Assembly: GCA_900549475.1 (NCBI GenBank) | Contig: UROF01000002.1 | Coordinates: 1 to 64,000, forward strand | Length of the DNA stretch: 64,000 bases | Direction of reading: 5' to 3' | Source of the DNA: an uncultured Eubacteriales bacterium | Lineage (GTDB): Bacteria; Bacillota; Clostridia; Oscillospirales; Oscillospiraceae | Shown here: positions 61,803-64,000 of the stretch, in pieces | Numbering within the stretch: the first letter of the stretch is position 1 | Layout of the letters: each line of letters opens with the position of its first letter | The notes under the pieces: generated by a model | What the model saw: only the letters and a program-made list of their open reading frames with translations | Told to the model about the DNA's origin: nothing | The model's database searches: none | Translations under genes and position numbers: made by a program

Positions 61803-61833
61803 CAATAGGCCTACGCTGTAGCGATCATGCGAC

Positions 61834-61875
61834 AAAAAGGAAGGATCAGGTTTTAGACCTGATCCTTCCTTTTTC
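61834..61875. terminator. Bidirectional terminator
   Basis: AAAAAGGAAGGATCAGGT / ACCTGATCCTTCCTTTTT stem between the convergent reductase and pyruvate kinase genes. Confidence 0.85.
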
Positions 61876-61926
61876 ATACTTTATGCGCCTTAGGCCGCCG
61901 CAGACGTCCCTGCAGCGCCCTCTATA

Positions 61927-63339
61927 TCAGATGCTCTCCACCTTCAGGAGGTTTGTGGTACCGGACTTGCCATTGGTAAGGCCGGCCGTAATAAGGATCT
62001 CATCCCCGGGCTGAAGTCCCAGATGCTCCTTGGCCACCTTCTTGGCGGTGTAGAACAGCACATCACTGGAGGGAACCTCCTCACACATCAGCGGGGTAAC
62101 GCCCCAGCTGAGGGCCAGCATCCGCCAGGTACGTTCGTTGGTGGTCAGGCCCAGGATCGTCACCGGGGGCCGGAACCGGGATACCATACGCACCGTCATG
62201 CCGGACAGAGAGCAGGCCACGATAGCCTTGGCCTGGATATCGATAGCCATGGCACAGGTGGCATGGGAAATAGCATCCACCGTGCTATGAATGGGAAACT
62301 CCGTTTTCCAGAAGCGGCGGTCGTAATTGATATCTTCCTCCGTGTTCTCCACGATCCGGGCCATGGTCTCCACCGCCTCCACCGGGTACTTGCCCGCAGC
62401 AGTCTCTCCGGAGAGCATGACCGCACTGGTACCATCGTACACCGCATTGGCCACGTCGGAGATCTCCGCACGGGTGGGCCGGGCATTGTAGATCATGGAC
62501 TCCAGCATCTCTGTAGCGGTGATGCTGCGCTTGCCCATACGGCGGCAGGTGTTGATGAGCTTCTTCTGGATGGCAGGCAGCTTCTCAAAAGGCACCTCTA
62601 CACCCAAGTCTCCCCGGGCCACCATGATGCCGTCGCAGACCGCACAGATCTCCTCCAGGTTGTCGATGCCCGCCTGGTTCTCGATCTTGGCGATAATACC
62701 GATAGGTTCGCTGGTATGCTGGGCCAGGAAATCCTTCACATCCAGGATATCCTGACGGCAGGAGACGAAAGAGCAGGCGATATAGTCCACCCCGTTCTCC
62801 ACGCCCAGCAGCAGATCTGCCTTGTCCTGCTCGCTGAGGTAGACCTGGCTCATGACCTTATTGGGGAAGCTCATACTCTTGTTATTGGACAGCGTGCCGC
62901 CCACCAGCACCCGGCAGTGGGCCTCTGTCTCTGTCAGCTCCTCCACAACAAAAACCATCAGGCCGTTATTCAGAAGGATCTTATCTCCTACAGAAAGATC
63001 TCCCATCAGTCCGGCATAGCTTACCGCCACTCGGTGCTGATCGCCCACGATCTGCTCCGTGGTAAAAGTAAACGGATCTCCCGCCTTCAGTTCCACACTG
63101 CCGTCGGCAAAGGTACGGATGCGATACTCCGGTCCCTTGGTATCCAGCATGATGGCAATAGGAAGCTTCAGCTTTTCCCGGACCCGCTTTACAAGATCCA
63201 TTTTTGCCTGCTGCTCCGGATGGGTGCCGTGGGAGAAATTCAGCCGCGCCACATTCATCCCGGCCAAACACATCCGCTCCAGCGTCTCCTCATTGTCGCA
63301 GGAAGGACCGATCGTACATACAATCTTTGTCTTTCTCAT
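61927..63339 (-). CDS. pyk: Pyruvate kinase
   Basis: ATG 63339 begins RKTKIVCTIGPSCDNEETLE, the usual N-terminus; a longer start at 63366 is unlikely. The 470-residue enzyme contains the active-site block GIMVARGDLGVEVPFEKLPA, MLDTKGPEYR, SITATEMLESMI and VMLSGETAAGKYPVEAVETM. It makes ATP and pyruvate from phosphoenolpyruvate. The protein ends at the normal C-domain with no extra PEP-utiliser domain found in some Bacillus forms. A single gene with terminator; upstream region 63340-63562 is a divergent promoter region. Confidence 0.96.
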   Translation of the reverse strand: MRKTKIVCTIGPSCDNEETLERMCLAGMNVARLNFSHGTHPEQQAKMDLVKRVREKLKLPIAIMLDTKGPEYRIRTFADGSVELKAGDPFTFTTEQIVGDQHRVAVSYAGLMGDLSVGDKILLNNGLMVFVVEELTETEAHCRVLVGGTLSNNKSMSFPNKVMSQVYLSEQDKADLLLGVENGVDYIACSFVSCRQDILDVKDFLAQHTSEPIGIIAKIENQAGIDNLEEICAVCDGIMVARGDLGVEVPFEKLPAIQKKLINTCRRMGKRSITATEMLESMIYNARPTRAEISDVANAVYDGTSAVMLSGETAAGKYPVEAVETMARIVENTEEDINYDRRFWKTEFPIHSTVDAISHATCAMAIDIQAKAIVACSLSGMTVRMVSRFRPPVTILGLTTNERTWRMLALSWGVTPLMCEEVPSSDVLFYTAKKVAKEHLGLQPGDEILITAGLTNGKSGTTNLLKVESI

Positions 63340-63562
63340 AAAAGGAACACCCTTTCTGTCTTTCAATCATCGTGTACGATGTTAGTATACCCCAATCCTG
63401 CCGGGAAGTAAAGTTAGAGTCCTGTGAAGCCCTGGTAAGAAGTTCCACAAATTTTCTCAAAAAAGCCTGTCTTTTTCCCGTGGTTTTTCCCTATGCCCTT
63501 GACTTTTCCCTCTATCGTGCTATCATGTACGGGATTCTTGACCTGATGGGAGGTCCCGCTTT

Positions 63563-64000
63563 ATGTTCCTCTCCTTTCTCCGCCGTGAGCCGGTGCTCTG
63601 CGCCGCTGCCGCCGCCGCTCTTCTGTCCATGATCGCCGTGCCCCCCAGCGCCGCGTATCTGGGCTATGTGGACTTGCGGGTACTTTGTCTGCTGTTCTGC
63701 CTGATGGCTGTGGTGGCCGGGCTCCAGTCCTGCCAGCTTTTTTCTTTGATGGCCCAGCGCCTGCTGTCCGGAAAGCGCAGTTTCCGTATGGTTGCTCTCT
63801 TGCTGGTACTGCTGCCCTTTTTTACTTCCATGCTGGTGACCAACGATGTCTCTCTCATCACCTTTGTCCCCTTCGCTATCCTGGTGCTGCAGACCATCGG
63901 ACGCACAGAATATCTAATCCCCGTTATCGTGCTGCAGACTGTGGCCGCTAACCTGGGCAGCATGGCCACCCCTGTGGGCAACCCGCAAAATCTGTTTCTC
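63563..64000 (+). CDS. Ion-transporter-superfamily permease (SLC13/ArsB/citrate-transporter-like), 3' end outside window
   Basis: ATG 63563 follows GGGAGGTCCCGCTTT. The visible 146 residues show four hydrophobic segments, DLRVLCLLFCLMAVVAGLQS, LPFFTSMLVTNDVSLITFVP and AANLGSMATPVGNPQNLFL. The TNDVSLITFVPF and LGSMATPVGNPQN blocks are the two signature loops of the CitMHS/SLC13/ArsB-type permeases. Substrate (dicarboxylate, citrate or arsenite) cannot be told from the visible part. Confidence 0.8.
   Translation, partial: MFLSFLRREPVLCAAAAAALLSMIAVPPSAAYLGYVDLRVLCLLFCLMAVVAGLQSCQLFSLMAQRLLSGKRSFRMVALLLVLLPFFTSMLVTNDVSLITFVPFAILVLQTIGRTEYLIPVIVLQTVAANLGSMATPVGNPQNLFL

Noticed and set aside
1..64000. 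CRISPR arrays, tRNA, rRNA, insertion sequences, phage
   Set aside because: No regular spaced repeats, cloverleaf with CCA context, transposase or phage structural gene was recognised on either strand.

Overview
The window looks like the chromosome of an anaerobic, probably gut-living member of Clostridia (Oscillospiraceae-like). The evidence is two Stickland-type selenoproteins, a Re-type citrate synthase, 2-hydroxyacyl-CoA dehydratase-type enzymes, strong Shine-Dalgarno sites, many TTG/GTG starts and a BclA-like collagen protein. The species assignment is inference. I saw no rRNA, tRNA, CRISPR array, insertion sequence or origin.

Left edge (1-2.4 kb): a decayed accessory island. A LanM-type lanthipeptide synthetase runs off the window. 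Behind it lie a broken NHLM/HlyD secretion-protein start fused to a frameshifted sigma region-4 piece, an unrecognised decayed frame, and a polymorphic-toxin tail carrying two stops, followed by an apparently intact immunity-like gene. 2.7-9.5 kb holds a secreted SLH-domain protein, two orphan proteins, a MATE pump coupled to a cytidylate-kinase-like protein, and a LysR regulator.

9.8-20.4 kb: betaine-reductase region. A BCCT betaine/choline-type transporter (one frameshift) is coupled to two DUF3841 paralogues. A TetR regulator lies between it and a grdI-grdH-grdA operon that contains two in-frame UGA (selenocysteine) codons. The transporter and grd promoters carry matching TAATCGCGATTA-type operators. 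No component C (grdC/grdD) is present here. A DUF4438 / SGNH-hydrolase / YtcJ-like amidohydrolase operon follows on the other strand.

20.7-32.2 kb: four tandem paralogous lipoproteins (DUF6273-like), an orphan gene, a rhodanese lipoprotein, and diverging from it a tightly overlapping operon that resembles the E. coli ydjX/ydjZ and ynjB-C-D-F genes: two VTT membrane proteins, a CCG Fe-S protein, a CDP-alcohol phosphatidyltransferase and an ABC importer.

32.3-46 kb: uptake and hydrolysis of small amino-acid-like compounds. It holds an M20 amidohydrolase with a DUF5058 membrane pair and their regulator, an NSS transporter, a PanF/YhdT-like symporter with an N-acyl-D-amino-acid deacylase, a LysR regulator, and a second symporter with a YhcH-type sugar protein.

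46-63.5 kb: the most unusual part. hypB and hypA flank a very large Fe-S flavoprotein with no hydrogenase nearby. A Re-citrate synthase and its GntR regulator follow. Facing them is a six-gene operon: CooC-like nickel ATPase, two 2-hydroxyacyl-CoA dehydratase-type subunits, their ATP-dependent activator, a tiny membrane protein, and a small Cys-motif protein that looks remotely like part of acetyl-CoA synthase. An Old-Yellow-Enzyme-type flavoprotein diverges from it. Together these suggest an uncharacterised, nickel-linked, ATP-driven low-potential reductase. Pyruvate kinase and the start of an ion-transporter-superfamily permease close the window.
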